From contig JACQUC010000186.1 of the NCBI GenBank assembly GCA_016210495.1, positions 1-64,000 of the forward strand: 64,000 nucleotides of DNA. The letters run 5' to 3'. Both the position numbers and the translations under genes were made by a program. Shown here piece after piece: positions 35,918 through 45,237 of this stretch (its first letter is position 1; each line of letters starts with the position of its first letter). The DNA is from Chloroflexota bacterium. GTDB lineage: Bacteria > Chloroflexota > FW602-bin22 > JACPRP01. The notes beneath the pieces are model-generated. The model did not search any database and had not been told where the DNA came from. It worked only from the letters and a program-made list of their open reading frames with translations.

Positions 35918-36790
35918 ATGTCTGATGGAGCGATCGGCATCATAGGTGGCAGCGGCCTTTATGACATCGAGGGATTAACCGACATCGAAGAGGTGAGTAT
36001 AGAAACTCCCTTTGGCGATCCCAGCGACAAATTCACAGTCGGTATCTTCGGAGGTCGGCGTCTTGCTTTTTTGCCGCGCCACGGACGGGGCCACCGGATC
36101 AGTCCAACCGATCTGAATTCCCGCGCGAACATCTACGGGTTCAAGCTGTTGGGGGTCGAACAGATTATCTCAGTCAGCGCCGTTGGCAGCATGCGTGAGG
36201 ACATTGAGCCGTTGGACATCGTGGTCCCAGACCAGATCCTTGACCGAACCAAAGCGCGACCCAGTACGTTCTTCAGTGAAGGGCTCGTCGTTCACGTGGG
36301 CTTTGCCGATCCATTTTGCCCCATAGCCAGTGGCGTGCTCTACGAGGCAGCCAAGTTGGCTGGTGCCAGAGTCCACAAAGGCGGAACATACGTTTGTATC
36401 GAGGGCCCGCAGTTTTCGACGCGAGCGGAATCGCGGGTCTATCGACAGTGGGGTGTGGACGTCATCGGCATGACCGCGCTTCCTGAGGCCAAGCTGGCCA
36501 GGGAGGCCGAGATATGCTATGTGACGCTGGCTTTGGCCACCGACTACGACGTCTGGCACCAGACAGAGGAGCCAGTGACCGTCGAAATGATCGTCGCCAA
36601 CCTGTTGAGGAACGTGGAAATGGCTAAGGCGATCATCAAACGAGCTGTCCCACTGATGCCACAGGCGCGCGAATGCGCTTGCGCAAGCGCGCTCGAGAGC
36701 GCCATCATCACGCAACGGAATCTCATACCGCAGAGAACAAGGCAGAGGGTTTCAGCTCTGATCAAGAAATACACGGGCGATGATGCCTAG
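35918..36790 (+). CDS. mtnP: S-methyl-5'-thioadenosine phosphorylase
   Basis: MtnP cleaves methylthioadenosine with phosphate to adenine and methylthioribose-1-phosphate, recycling methionine and adenine. The 290-residue protein shows IGIIGGSGLYD, the phosphate-site FLPRHGRGH, NSRANI, EGPQFSTRAES, and GMTALPEAKLAREAE. The TDYDVWH segment favours MTA over inosine. ATG 35918 follows GAGGAGG. Its position inside the FHA-FtsW-PBP cluster is unusual. It overlaps ftsW by 11 nt. Confidence 0.93.
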   Translation: MSDGAIGIIGGSGLYDIEGLTDIEEVSIETPFGDPSDKFTVGIFGGRRLAFLPRHGRGHRISPTDLNSRANIYGFKLLGVEQIISVSAVGSMREDIEPLDIVVPDQILDRTKARPSTFFSEGLVVHVGFADPFCPIASGVLYEAAKLAGARVHKGGTYVCIEGPQFSTRAESRVYRQWGVDVIGMTALPEAKLAREAEICYVTLALATDYDVWHQTEEPVTVEMIVANLLRNVEMAKAIIKRAVPLMPQARECACASALESAIITQRNLIPQRTRQRVSALIKKYTGDDA

Positions 36791-38060
36791 ACTTTCGCGG
36801 CTGACCGAGCTGAGACTACTCCTTTTCGTCGTCCTGGTGGCACCGGCGGGCATCGCCGCGACTGACCTGGTCAGGACCGCCGACTTTGCCAGAATAGACC
36901 TGCAGCCCACTCTGGTTCTGGCCGGTCTACTACTTGCTGTTCACCTGTGCCTTATCTGGCGCTGTCGTGCCAGCGACCAGGTGATCCTGCCGGTTGTGGG
37001 CGTCTTGAGCGGGCTCGGTCTGACCCTGGTAGGGCGCCTCGAGGGTGCTGACACGCTGGCGAAACAAACCACCTGGTTTGCGGTCGGTACTTTCTTCCTG
37101 GTTCTCGTCGTAATCTTTCCCAGGTCATTGAGCCGGCTAAAGGACTACAAGTATACGTGGGCCGTCCTGGGAATAGCACTGATGGCCGCAACTCTCCTGT
37201 TTGGCCGAGACCTGAACAACAGTGGGGCTCGTCTCTGGCTAGGATACGGCGAGATCGTTTTCCAGCCTTCCGAGATACTCAAGGTGCTAATGGTGATCTT
37301 CCTGGCCGCCTATCTTGATGAAAAGAAGGAGCTGCTTTCTTCACGAGATTATCGTCTGGCCTTCCTGAGAATCCCATCTCTACCATATCTAGGGCCGCTG
37401 GCCGCGATGTGGGGACTCTCCATATTTATTCTGGTCGGACAAAAGGATCTGGGCCCTACCCTTTTGCTCTTCGGCGTCTTTCTGACAATGCTCTATGTGG
37501 CCAGCTCTCGTGCAGCCTATGTGTGGGGCGGCCTGGGCCTGTTTGCACTGGCCGCCTATGTTGGCTTCAAGCTCTTTGCCCACGTGCAGACGCGCGTGGA
37601 GATCTGGGTCAATCCCTGGATTGACCCCGAGGGGAAGGCATATCAGATGGTGCAAGCCTTGCTCGCGCTTGCCTCGGGCGGGATCGTGGGCACGGGCTTG
37701 GGTTACGGACACCCTGGTACTATCCCCGCGGTGCATACGGATTTCCCGTTCGCGGCGATAGGCGAAGAGCTTGGACTTCTGGGCACCCTGGCCGTAGTAA
37801 TGCTTTTCCTCATACTGACATACCGCGGCCTCTGCATCGCCCTGGAAGCCTCTAACACTTTTCAACAGCTCCTAGCAACCGGCCTGACGACCACCATCGG
37901 CTTGCAAGCGCTGATCATAATTGCCGGGAATGTGAAGCTGATTCCCATCACGGGCATTACCCTTCCCTTCGTTAGCTATGGAGGCAGTTCCCTGGTGGCT
38001 AACTTCATTGTCGTCGGACTTCTGCTCCGTATATCCCAAGCCAGCGGAGGAAGCCGTTGA
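36780..38060 (+). CDS. FtsW/RodA/SpoVE-family peptidoglycan polymerase
   Basis: A SEDS protein of 426 residues with about ten membrane helices. It shows NSGARLWLGYGEIVFQPSEILKV, the active-site-side VGQKDLGPTLL, YQMVQALLALASGGIVGTGLG and the C-terminal GITLPFVSYGGSSLVANF. It polymerises lipid II together with the class B PBP encoded next. By gene order it matches actinobacterial RodA. ATG 36780 overlaps the mtnP end, and its stop overlaps the PBP start (TTGA). Confidence 0.95.
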   Translation: MMPRLSRLTELRLLLFVVLVAPAGIAATDLVRTADFARIDLQPTLVLAGLLLAVHLCLIWRCRASDQVILPVVGVLSGLGLTLVGRLEGADTLAKQTTWFAVGTFFLVLVVIFPRSLSRLKDYKYTWAVLGIALMAATLLFGRDLNNSGARLWLGYGEIVFQPSEILKVLMVIFLAAYLDEKKELLSSRDYRLAFLRIPSLPYLGPLAAMWGLSIFILVGQKDLGPTLLLFGVFLTMLYVASSRAAYVWGGLGLFALAAYVGFKLFAHVQTRVEIWVNPWIDPEGKAYQMVQALLALASGGIVGTGLGYGHPGTIPAVHTDFPFAAIGEELGLLGTLAVVMLFLILTYRGLCIALEASNTFQQLLATGLTTTIGLQALIIIAGNVKLIPITGITLPFVSYGGSSLVANFIVVGLLLRISQASGGSR

Positions 38061-39502
38061 AGGCAAACATCCGGCGCGTGGGGACAGTGCTAGTGCTGGG
38101 CTTCGTGCTCGTAGCGCTTAGCCTTATCTACTGGCAGGTGCTTAGGGCGAGCGAGCTGACAAGTGATGTAGACCTTAACCGCTACCGGCTGGCGCAGAGA
38201 GAGAAGACTGTCCAGCGAGGTCGTATACTTGATCGTAACGGAGTCATCGTCGCAAGCTCCAAGATTGAGCCCGACGGCGTTGATCGCGTCTATTCCCAGC
38301 CGTGGCTGGTTCACGTTACGGGTTTTCACAATTTGATCTTCGGCGATGCGAATGTCGAGAGGAAGTTCGGCAACTACCTGAGTGGCGCGGTCGAATCTGA
38401 TCCCCTTCGGCGCCTGTTTGATAGTCTGCTACATAGACCAACGGCCGGCGACGACGTCGTGCTCACTGTTGACTCCGCGCTGCAGCGGGTGGCCGAGGAG
38501 GAACTGGGAGCAGCCAAGGGCGCGATAGTCGTCATCCAGCCCAATACCGGTGAGATCCTGGCGTTGGCCAGCCACCCATATTTCGATCCGAACACGATGG
38601 AGCGTGACTGGCAACGATTGAGAAACGATCCTGACCGGCCACTGCTCAACCGTGCCACCCAGGGCCTTTACGTTCCCGGCTCAACGTTTAAGACGGTGAC
38701 TTTGGCGGCGGTGTTAGAGGAAGGGATTAGCAGGCCCGACGAGGTTTTCGATTTCGAGATGAAGGTCGACAGCAGGGGCCGGGATTACCACACCGACGTC
38801 GTGAACGGATTCCCCATCGTTTGCTACAACCATGGGCCGACATCTCCCGGCCGGGCTATTCTCACCCTTGCCGATGCCTACGCCAAAAGCTGTAACGTCG
38901 TGTTTGCCCGGCTCGGGCTGCGTCTCGGGGCGCAACGGCTCGCTGGGTACGCCCGACGATTCGGGTTCGAAGCGCCCATCCCTGTCGAGATCCCGACGGA
39001 GCCAAGTAGTGTGAGCGCGCAGCCCGACTTCTTGAACGATCAGGTGGCGCTCGCCTCTACCGCATTTGGGCAGGGGCAGCTTCAGGTTACACCGCTCCAG
39101 TTGGCGCTTGTCGCCGCCGCCATAGCCAACGATGGCAAGATACCACAGCCGCACCTCGTCAGGGAGATACGCACGCGAGATGTCAGCATCAAAGTTGGGC
39201 CGATGGGAGTATGGCGGGAGGCCATAAGCCCGGCGACCGCAAGAATGCTCGCACAGATAATGGTCGAAAGCGTAGATAACGGATGGGCTTCGCCAGCCCA
39301 AATACGCGGCGTTGCCGTTGCCGGCAAGACGGGCACGGCGGAGGCTCAGCTCGACGATCTGCCGCACGCCTGGTTCATAGGATTTGCCCCAGCCGACGAG
39401 CCCAAGGTGGCTGTCGCCGTGGTAAAGGAAAACGTTGGATCAGGTGGCGCCGAGGCAGCACCGGCAGCCAGGAGGTTGATGGAGTTGGTGCTGCGTAAGT
39501 AG
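38057..39502 (+). CDS. Class B penicillin-binding protein (PbpA-like transpeptidase)
   Basis: The 481-residue transpeptidase has one N-terminal membrane helix (about 10-30), a short dimerisation region (RGRILDRNGVIVA), then the penicillin-binding domain with the nucleophile in PGSTFK, SCN in YAKSCNVVF, and KTGTAEA. It resembles mycobacterial PbpA, partner of RodA. The TTG at 38057 overlaps the ftsW stop. PstP and PknA/PknB, which complete this cluster in Actinobacteria, are absent; the gene downstream is an oppositely oriented transporter. Confidence 0.94.
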   Translation: MKANIRRVGTVLVLGFVLVALSLIYWQVLRASELTSDVDLNRYRLAQREKTVQRGRILDRNGVIVASSKIEPDGVDRVYSQPWLVHVTGFHNLIFGDANVERKFGNYLSGAVESDPLRRLFDSLLHRPTAGDDVVLTVDSALQRVAEEELGAAKGAIVVIQPNTGEILALASHPYFDPNTMERDWQRLRNDPDRPLLNRATQGLYVPGSTFKTVTLAAVLEEGISRPDEVFDFEMKVDSRGRDYHTDVVNGFPIVCYNHGPTSPGRAILTLADAYAKSCNVVFARLGLRLGAQRLAGYARRFGFEAPIPVEIPTEPSSVSAQPDFLNDQVALASTAFGQGQLQVTPLQLALVAAAIANDGKIPQPHLVREIRTRDVSIKVGPMGVWREAISPATARMLAQIMVESVDNGWASPAQIRGVAVAGKTGTAEAQLDDLPHAWFIGFAPADEPKVAVAVVKENVGSGGAEAAPAARRLMELVLRK

Positions 39503-39513
39503 GGTTGCTCGCG

Positions 39514-40986
39514 CTAGCTCTCAGCCAACTCCTGTAAACTTGCCCGATTGCCTAGGAAGAGCACGGCGATAATGGCCATGAGGCAGACACCGGCGGCGGC
39601 GAGAAAGACCTCGTTGAAGACGAGGTTGGTGGCTTGCAGAATCTCTTGCTGATACACCTGCAAACGCTGCTGAAACGCTTCTGTCGCTTCTCCATCTATT
39701 GGCAGTGGCAGAGGGATGCTTCCTACCAGGGAGTTGAAGCGGCCAAGTCCCCAGGATGTAAGTGCCGACAGTCCGACCATCATCCCGATCGTGCGCAGCA
39801 CAGTAACATAAGCTGACGCGGTACCGCTGTGCTCCGAGCCGGCAGAGCTCAGCACGCTGCTTGTGATTGGGGCAATGACGAGCCCGAAACCCACCCCAGC
39901 CAGTGCGAGATCACGCGTGATACGCCATTCGTCAACCTGGCTGGTCCACTGTGCTGTGAGATACAGCCCGGTGGCGCTGACGGCCAAACCGCTGGCGGCG
40001 GTGGCCCGTAAGCCCGTTCGCTGACAAAGCATCCCGCCCACTATGGCCCCGATGGGCAACGCCGCGGTGAGCCGCACGAGCATCAAACCGCCGTCAAGTG
40101 GCGAGCGCTGTAGAATAGTGGTAGCCATCAGCGGTACGTCTACCATCGCGATAATGAGCGCAACTCCGACCAGGAAATTGGCCGCGATGCCAGACGAGAA
40201 AGCCATCCTGGTGAAGAGCCGCAGATCGAGAAGCGGATGCGACGCCCGCGACTCGGCCAGGACGAAGAGAGCGAACAAGAGAAGGAACGCGACGAAGAGT
40301 GGGGTGCTGGATGCGAACGTGTCGGCTTCCTGGGAGAGACCGATGGTCAGTGCCGCGAGAGAAGCACTGATCAGTGCCGCGCCGACGAAGTCCAGCGCGC
40401 CACTTGACCGGCGACCTTCTCTGGCGAAGAAATAGGTAAGGCCTATCATCAGCAACCCGATGGGGAGATTGAGGTAGAATATCCAGCGCCAACTCAGATG
40501 CTCGACAACAAAGGCACCATAGAGCGGGCCCAGCACACCGCCGGCTTCGGCAATTGCGCCTATTGCACCCAGCACCAAGCCGCGCCTCCTAGCATCGAAC
40601 TCATACCCCGCGATGGCCACCGCCACCGGCACGATGGCTCCTCCACCCACCGCCTGCAACATCCGCGCCCCAATCAGCCAGTAGAGGTCTCTAGACACGC
40701 CACAAAGCAGCGAGCCGGCGACAAACATCAGCGAACAGGCCAAGTATGTCCGCCGATGGCCATAGACATCTGCCACACGACCAAGAAAGGGCATGGCGAC
40801 CGTGTAGCCCAACAGGTAGCCGGTAACAATCCACGCCGCCTCGTTGAGTCTGGTGAAAGATACGCTCAGATCGGAGATGACCGAGGGAAGGGCAGTAACC
40901 ACAACTGTCTGGTCGAGGGCAGCAATGAAGATTCCGATCGAGAGACCGGACATTGCCACGTAGCTATTGCGTGTCGAAGAGATCAT
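39514..40986 (-). CDS. MFS drug/lipid exporter, DHA2 (EmrB/QacA) type
   Basis: The 490-residue transporter should have 14 membrane helices. Family motifs are LDQTVVVTALPSVISDL near the N-terminus and GRVADVYGHRRTYL in the first loop (motif A variant). Its start overlaps the end of an LppX/LprG-type lipoprotein gene (ATGA). The same pairing, LprG with the MFS protein P55, moves triacylglycerides and glycolipids in Mycobacterium tuberculosis, so lipid export is a reasonable guess. Confidence 0.9.
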   Translation of the reverse strand: MISSTRNSYVAMSGLSIGIFIAALDQTVVVTALPSVISDLSVSFTRLNEAAWIVTGYLLGYTVAMPFLGRVADVYGHRRTYLACSLMFVAGSLLCGVSRDLYWLIGARMLQAVGGGAIVPVAVAIAGYEFDARRRGLVLGAIGAIAEAGGVLGPLYGAFVVEHLSWRWIFYLNLPIGLLMIGLTYFFAREGRRSSGALDFVGAALISASLAALTIGLSQEADTFASSTPLFVAFLLLFALFVLAESRASHPLLDLRLFTRMAFSSGIAANFLVGVALIIAMVDVPLMATTILQRSPLDGGLMLVRLTAALPIGAIVGGMLCQRTGLRATAASGLAVSATGLYLTAQWTSQVDEWRITRDLALAGVGFGLVIAPITSSVLSSAGSEHSGTASAYVTVLRTIGMMVGLSALTSWGLGRFNSLVGSIPLPLPIDGEATEAFQQRLQVYQQEILQATNLVFNEVFLAAAGVCLMAIIAVLFLGNRASLQELAES

Positions 40987-41693
40987 GCGGGAGGCTCTAT
41001 GTTCACCGGTTCATCGAACTTCGACAGCTTTAGCACGCGCACTACCTTGGGAGAATCGCCCTGCACCAGGGGACCTTCGAGCCTGATCTGGCGCAGGAGG
41101 AAATCGTCGGTGCCGATCCAGGCCTCCACCGGGACCTGAGCTTCGGACGGCACGCCGCCGATGATCGTGGACACCGCGGACGGCTCCACGCTACCACTGA
41201 TGTGATAGGACTCGGTTCCATCAAACACTTCGTCAGGCAGCTTCGTGAGATTCTTGGCGCCCTTCATAATACTGGTCGCACCTCTTTCACGATCAAACAA
41301 GCTCGCCGGAGCAACCGCTACCGGGAGATTATCCCATCGCTTCGTCAACGGATTGCGCAGGTATTGCTTTCCGTCAACGCTGATGAACTCCACATCAACA
41401 GACATGCCGACGAGCGTTGTCTTCGTTTTTATGCGAATACGGCCGGGCACGGCCGCATCGCCCTCGACGGCGTCTACCGAGATTCCAGGCCCCAGTGCCA
41501 GCTTACCTTCAAGCACCTCGAGGCGGAAATGAAGACTCTTCAGCGCCTCCATCTTCTCACTGGACCTGTCGACGATTTCTTGTGCCGAGAGTTCCTTCTT
41601 GACCGGCTCCGGCGTAGCGCACGCCGCCACGCCAAGACCAGCCAGGATCAACATCAGAACTAGGGAATAAGGAAGAACTTCATTGCTAGTCAA
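40983..41693 (-). CDS. LppX/LprAFG-family lipoprotein
   Basis: The 236-residue lipoprotein has a signal sequence with lipobox VAAC (C25). A half-barrel fold then carries the family's LSAQEIVDRSSEKMEALKSLH opening and VEAWIGTDDFLLRQIRLEG. Family members hold lipids in a hydrophobic pocket and pass them across the cell envelope. The start is TTG 41693, 4 nt after the selD stop. It is translationally coupled to the downstream MFS gene. This supports a Gram-positive-like envelope. Confidence 0.85.
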   Translation of the reverse strand: MTSNEVLPYSLVLMLILAGLGVAACATPEPVKKELSAQEIVDRSSEKMEALKSLHFRLEVLEGKLALGPGISVDAVEGDAAVPGRIRIKTKTTLVGMSVDVEFISVDGKQYLRNPLTKRWDNLPVAVAPASLFDRERGATSIMKGAKNLTKLPDEVFDGTESYHISGSVEPSAVSTIIGGVPSEAQVPVEAWIGTDDFLLRQIRLEGPLVQGDSPKVVRVLKLSKFDEPVNIEPPA

Positions 41694-41697
41694 CTGT

Positions 41698-42753
41698 TCA
41701 GGGCTCTACCCAGATGCGGGCCTGAGCGTCCTCCACAATCTCGCCAATGTGGGCGATAACAGATACCCCTTTTCTTTCAAGCGTCTGCTGCAACGCCGCC
41801 ATCCTCGCCTGCGGCACCATAATCAGCAAACCGCCCGAGGTCTGCGGGTCGCACAGCACGAGTTGCTGCGTCTTGCTAAGGCCCGGGGCCCATACCGTCC
41901 CCTCGGACACGTAATCGAAGTTGCGATTAGCACCACCGGGCACGGTTCCCGCGTCGGCCAGATTCCAAGCCTCAGGAAGCACCGGTATCCGGCTCAGACT
42001 GATCCGTGCGCCAACCCCGCTGGCCAGCGTTACTTCCCGCAAGTGCCCCAGGAGGCCAAACCCCGTGACATCCGTGCAGGCATGCACGCCGACCTCCACC
42101 ATAGCTTCGGAAGCTGCCCTATTGAGCGTTGACATCACTTCGACAGCCTTCTTGGCGGTCGCTTCAGAAACCTGCTTCTTCTTGATACCACTAGTGATGA
42201 TGCCGATGCCTAGGGGCTTCGTCAGGATGATTTGGTCGCCGGGCTTTGCGCCGGCGTTTTTCACCACCTTGCGGGGATCAATCAGGCCGGTCACCGACAA
42301 CCCGTACTTTGGCTCGCGATCGTCGTAGGTGTGCCCCCCCACGATGGCTACCCCGGCCTCTGCCGCCTTCTTGGCCCCACCTTCGAGTATCGCCGCCAGG
42401 ACTGTCAGGGGCAACGTATCCACCGGGAATCCGGCAAGGTTGAGCGCCGCAACGGGACGACCACCCATAGCGTACACGTCGCTCAAGGCATTCGCTGCTG
42501 CGATGGCCCCGAAGTCACCGGGGTCGTCCACGACCGGGGTGAAGTAGTCGATGGTCATCACCACGGCCAGGTCTTCGCTGATCCGGTATACAGCCGCGTC
42601 GTCGGCTCCGTCCCTGCCGACGATGACGTTGGGGTCTGTTATGGGTGGCAAGTAGCACAGAACCTGTGCCAGGTCCTTGGGACCTATCTTGCAGGCTCAG
42701 CCGCCACCGTGGCTCAAGCCCGTCAAGTAGACCTGGGCCGGCTTGGACATCAT
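41698..42753 (-). CDS. selD: Selenophosphate synthetase, itself a selenoprotein (Sec19)
   Basis: SelD makes selenophosphate, the selenium donor for selenocysteine and selenouridine. Read from ATG 42753 (GGGAGGG site) the protein has 351 residues, with TGA 42699-42697 at codon 19. The sequence around it, SHGGG-U-ACKIGPKDLAQVL, is the SelD catalytic motif in which residue U is normally Cys or Sec. GRDGADDAAVY, TPVVDDPGDFG, NALSDVYAMGG and GGHTYDDREPKYG follow. Without read-through the frame would begin only at a weak GTG/ATG-less site after the catalytic loop. A stem-loop follows the TGA. It heads an operon with the lipoprotein and MFS genes. Confidence 0.94.
42663..42699 (-). promoter_or_regulatory. 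UGA-Sec codon and candidate SECIS in selD
   Basis: After TGA (42699-42697) comes a two-part stem: CCTG (42695-42692) with CAGG (42666-42663), and GGTCC (42684-42680) with GGACC (42676-42672), closed by a short CAA loop. The apical loop is about 17 nt past the UGA, a distance usual for bacterial SECIS elements. Confidence 0.6.
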
Positions 42754-42844
42754 GGTTCCCTCCCCGAATTCGCTGGTTCCAGCGACAATTCTACAGAAAG
42801 CGCGGGAAGTACGTCAACCGCCGAGTTCAAATGGATTCAGCCTG

Positions 42845-42873
42845 TTTACTGTTTGGCAGAATGTCAGTATAAT
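42845..42873 (+). promoter_or_regulatory. Promoter of the subtilase gene
   Basis: TTTACT (42845-42850) and a perfect TATAAT (42868-42873) are 17 nt apart. An ATG lies inside the -10 and so cannot be the start. This supports the downstream GTG 42941. Confidence 0.6.
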
Positions 42874-42940
42874 GGGGCCGCTTGGCGAGCAGCGTGTTAC
42901 GGGGCTGGGATTGCGGACTTTCGACTACAGGTTGGTCACC

Positions 42941-44359
42941 GTGAAGCAGGATTCAAGAGCCCTTGGAACGTCCTTCGGATCGCTGGTCTGTCTGACGTCC
43001 AGCCGTGCGCTGCGTGCGGTTATCCTCGCCCCAGTTGTGGTGCTCCTGGCCATCGGAAGTGACACTCGCCTGTCCTTGCCCGCGATTCCCCAAGCCGTCA
43101 CCAGCGAGGGTGTTAGCAGGGTTGGTGCAGACGCCTGGCACAACGCCGGTTTCAGGGGAGATGGGGTGAAGGTTGCCGTGGTAGACGAGGGGTTCGGGGG
43201 CTGGAGGCAGCGGCAGGAAGAGGGCAACCTTCCATCAACCGTGATCACGCGCACTTTTCGCGCAGACGGCGCTTTCGAGAGCTCCGAGCACGGCACCGCT
43301 GCCGCGGAAGTCGTGCACGACATAGTGCCAAATGCCCGGCTGTATCTGGTGACCTACTACGACGAGGCTGAGCTTGGCAACGCCGTCGATTGGCTCATTG
43401 GACAGGGCGTACAGATAATCAGCTTCTCGCTAGGCTATTTCAACAGTGCCGGCCCGGCCGACGGCTCGGGGACCGTCAACGAGATCGTGGCAAGGGCCCG
43501 CAACGCCGGCATCTTATGGGTGACCGCCGCCGGGGATCAGGCCAGACGGCACTGGGAAGGCGCGTTCAACGATCCTGACGGCAATGGCTATCACAATCTC
43601 ACGGGCAGCGCCGAGCGAAACTACGTCTCACTAGATCCTGCCGGACGTCAGGGCGCACGCCAGTTGTACGCCGTCTTGAGCTGGGACGACTGGCCGGCCT
43701 CGAGCCTGGACTTCGGCCTGCTGCTGTTCAGGAGCGGTACGAGTTTGCCCGTCCATAGCGGTGCTCGGGGTGCCGGAGGGGCACCTTTCGTTTGGCTGTA
43801 TTATTCGCCGACGTTGGCGGGTTTGTACGAGCTTGCCATTCGAAAGGGTGACGACGACGTCATCACGAGGACAGTCCACCTTGAGCTCTACACCCGTGAC
43901 AACGACCTCTCGTATTCGAGTGCGCCCAGCAGTTTGATGATCCCCGCCGACTCGCCGAACGCCCTCACCGTCGGCGCTGTGTCTCACGACGGCGACTCGA
44001 TAGAACCATTCAGCTCGCAAGGCCCAACGGATAGTCCGTTTCCAAGCTATCCGCCGCCCAGAACGAAGCCGGACATCGTAGCTCCAGATAACGTGTCGAC
44101 CGCAACGTATGGCCCTGGCTTGTTTTCCGGCACGTCGGCCGCCGCTGCCCACGTCGCGGGCGCCGCCGCATTGGTGCTTTCCAAGTACCCGTCGTATACG
44201 CCCGCTCAGGTCCAGGGCTATCTCGAGGCGCAGGCCGAGGATCTCGGGCTCCGGGGCAAGGACAACCAGTCTGGCGCGGGAATGCTCCAACTGGACAGCC
44301 CGCCAACGTTGCGCGTTGCGCTGCCGGTGGTTATCAACAGCTACGTGGCGGGATGGTAG
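42941..44359 (+). CDS. Secreted subtilisin-like serine protease (S8)
   Basis: The 472-residue protease has an N-terminal signal/anchor (about 25-45), then the S8 triad: Asp in VAVVDEGFGGW, His in SSEHGTAAAEVV, Ser in FSGTSAAAAHVAGAAALV. The oxyanion Asn is in the VTAAGDQARR region, where the expected N is replaced by D. An insert of about 110 residues between the Asn region and Ser probably forms a beta domain. GTG 42941 is chosen from the promoter and signal sequence. It is divergent from selD and has no clear partner. Confidence 0.85.
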   Translation: MKQDSRALGTSFGSLVCLTSSRALRAVILAPVVVLLAIGSDTRLSLPAIPQAVTSEGVSRVGADAWHNAGFRGDGVKVAVVDEGFGGWRQRQEEGNLPSTVITRTFRADGAFESSEHGTAAAEVVHDIVPNARLYLVTYYDEAELGNAVDWLIGQGVQIISFSLGYFNSAGPADGSGTVNEIVARARNAGILWVTAAGDQARRHWEGAFNDPDGNGYHNLTGSAERNYVSLDPAGRQGARQLYAVLSWDDWPASSLDFGLLLFRSGTSLPVHSGARGAGGAPFVWLYYSPTLAGLYELAIRKGDDDVITRTVHLELYTRDNDLSYSSAPSSLMIPADSPNALTVGAVSHDGDSIEPFSSQGPTDSPFPSYPPPRTKPDIVAPDNVSTATYGPGLFSGTSAAAAHVAGAAALVLSKYPSYTPAQVQGYLEAQAEDLGLRGKDNQSGAGMLQLDSPPTLRVALPVVINSYVAGW

Positions 44360-44396
44360 CTAGCTTTGCTCCTGACAACGGGCGCTCCTGCAAAGT

Positions 44397-44410
44397 GTGC
44401 GCAAGCGCAC
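44397..44410 (+). terminator. Possible terminator after the subtilase gene
   Basis: GTGCGC and GCGCAC meet around AA in a GC-rich hairpin; a T-rich stretch (CTATTGTTTTAT) begins a few bases later. Confidence 0.4.
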
Positions 44411-44422
44411 CGATCTATTGTT

Positions 44423-44451
44423 TTATCAGGCACCGACCAGGGGTGTATACT
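44423..44451 (+). promoter_or_regulatory. Promoter of the DUF1989 gene
   Basis: TTATCA (44423-44428) and TATACT (44446-44451) are 17 nt apart; the region is AT-rich compared with its surroundings. Confidence 0.5.
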
Positions 44452-44506
44452 ATATAGGTTACCGGCAAGAAAGAGTTCCGCTTTGCGCGGTTGAGGGAGG
44501 AATCCT

Positions 44507-45133
44507 GTGGGTGAGCAAGGCTACGGCACGGTTGCCGAGGAAAAGGTGATTCCGGGAGGCGGCTGGGCGGCTACCGTCGTAAGAAAAGGCCAGATCATAC
44601 GCATAGTCGACCTGCAAGGCCAACAGGTTGCCGACTTTGTTTGCTTCAACAAGGACAATTACCACGAGAAGTTGGCTTCCGGCAACACCGTAATGTACAA
44701 CCGTACGATCAAGATTACCACGGGCCACCATCTGTTTTCCACCTCTAGCCGCAGGATGTTTACTTTGCTCACAGACAAGGTTGGTGTCCACGACATCGTC
44801 TGCGGCTCGTGCAGCGACGAGAGCTACGACTACCGGTTCGGACTGAGCGGCCATTCCAGTTGCATGGGCAATTTCGCAAAGGCTCTGAAACCGTACGAGA
44901 TAGCTCCGCATGAAATACCTTACGCGTTCAACATTTTTATGGATTGGTCGATTGCGCCTGATGGATCGGTCACACCTAGATCCGCTGCTTCAAAGGCCGG
45001 CGACTATCTGGACTTGCTCGCGCAGATGGACTGTCTCGTTGCAATATCCGTTTGTCCCCAGGATTTGACACCCACCAACGCCTTCAACCCGACTCCGATG
45101 AAGTACATCATCTACGACTACCGACCTGCATAG
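44507..45133 (+). CDS. Urea-carboxylase-associated family protein (DUF1989)
   Basis: The 208-residue protein matches the DUF1989 family: GQIIRIVDLQGQQVADFVCF near the N-terminus, STSSRRMFTLL, CSDESYD, and a conserved cysteine/asparagine-rich part (HSSCMGNFAKAL). Family members accompany urea carboxylase or guanidine/allophanate genes and are thought to act on small nitrogen compounds; the chemistry is unsettled. The start is GTG 44507 after GGGAGGA. It opens a run of enzyme genes up to 52.9 kb and has its own promoter. Confidence 0.85.
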   Translation: MGEQGYGTVAEEKVIPGGGWAATVVRKGQIIRIVDLQGQQVADFVCFNKDNYHEKLASGNTVMYNRTIKITTGHHLFSTSSRRMFTLLTDKVGVHDIVCGSCSDESYDYRFGLSGHSSCMGNFAKALKPYEIAPHEIPYAFNIFMDWSIAPDGSVTPRSAASKAGDYLDLLAQMDCLVAISVCPQDLTPTNAFNPTPMKYIIYDYRPA

Positions 45134-45158
45134 TAGCAAGCTGATCGCCGCGAGGCTC

Positions 45159-45187
45159 TTCAACCTGGAAGCCGATAGTGGTATACT
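45159..45187 (+). promoter_or_regulatory. Probable promoter of the nitroreductase-fusion gene
   Basis: TTCAAC (45159-45164) and TATACT (45182-45187) are 17 nt apart. The -35 is weak. Confidence 0.42.
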
Positions 45188-45237
45188 GTCCACAAGTTGC
45201 CTCGCGCCGCCATAAGATAGCACAAGGAGGGGATTCT

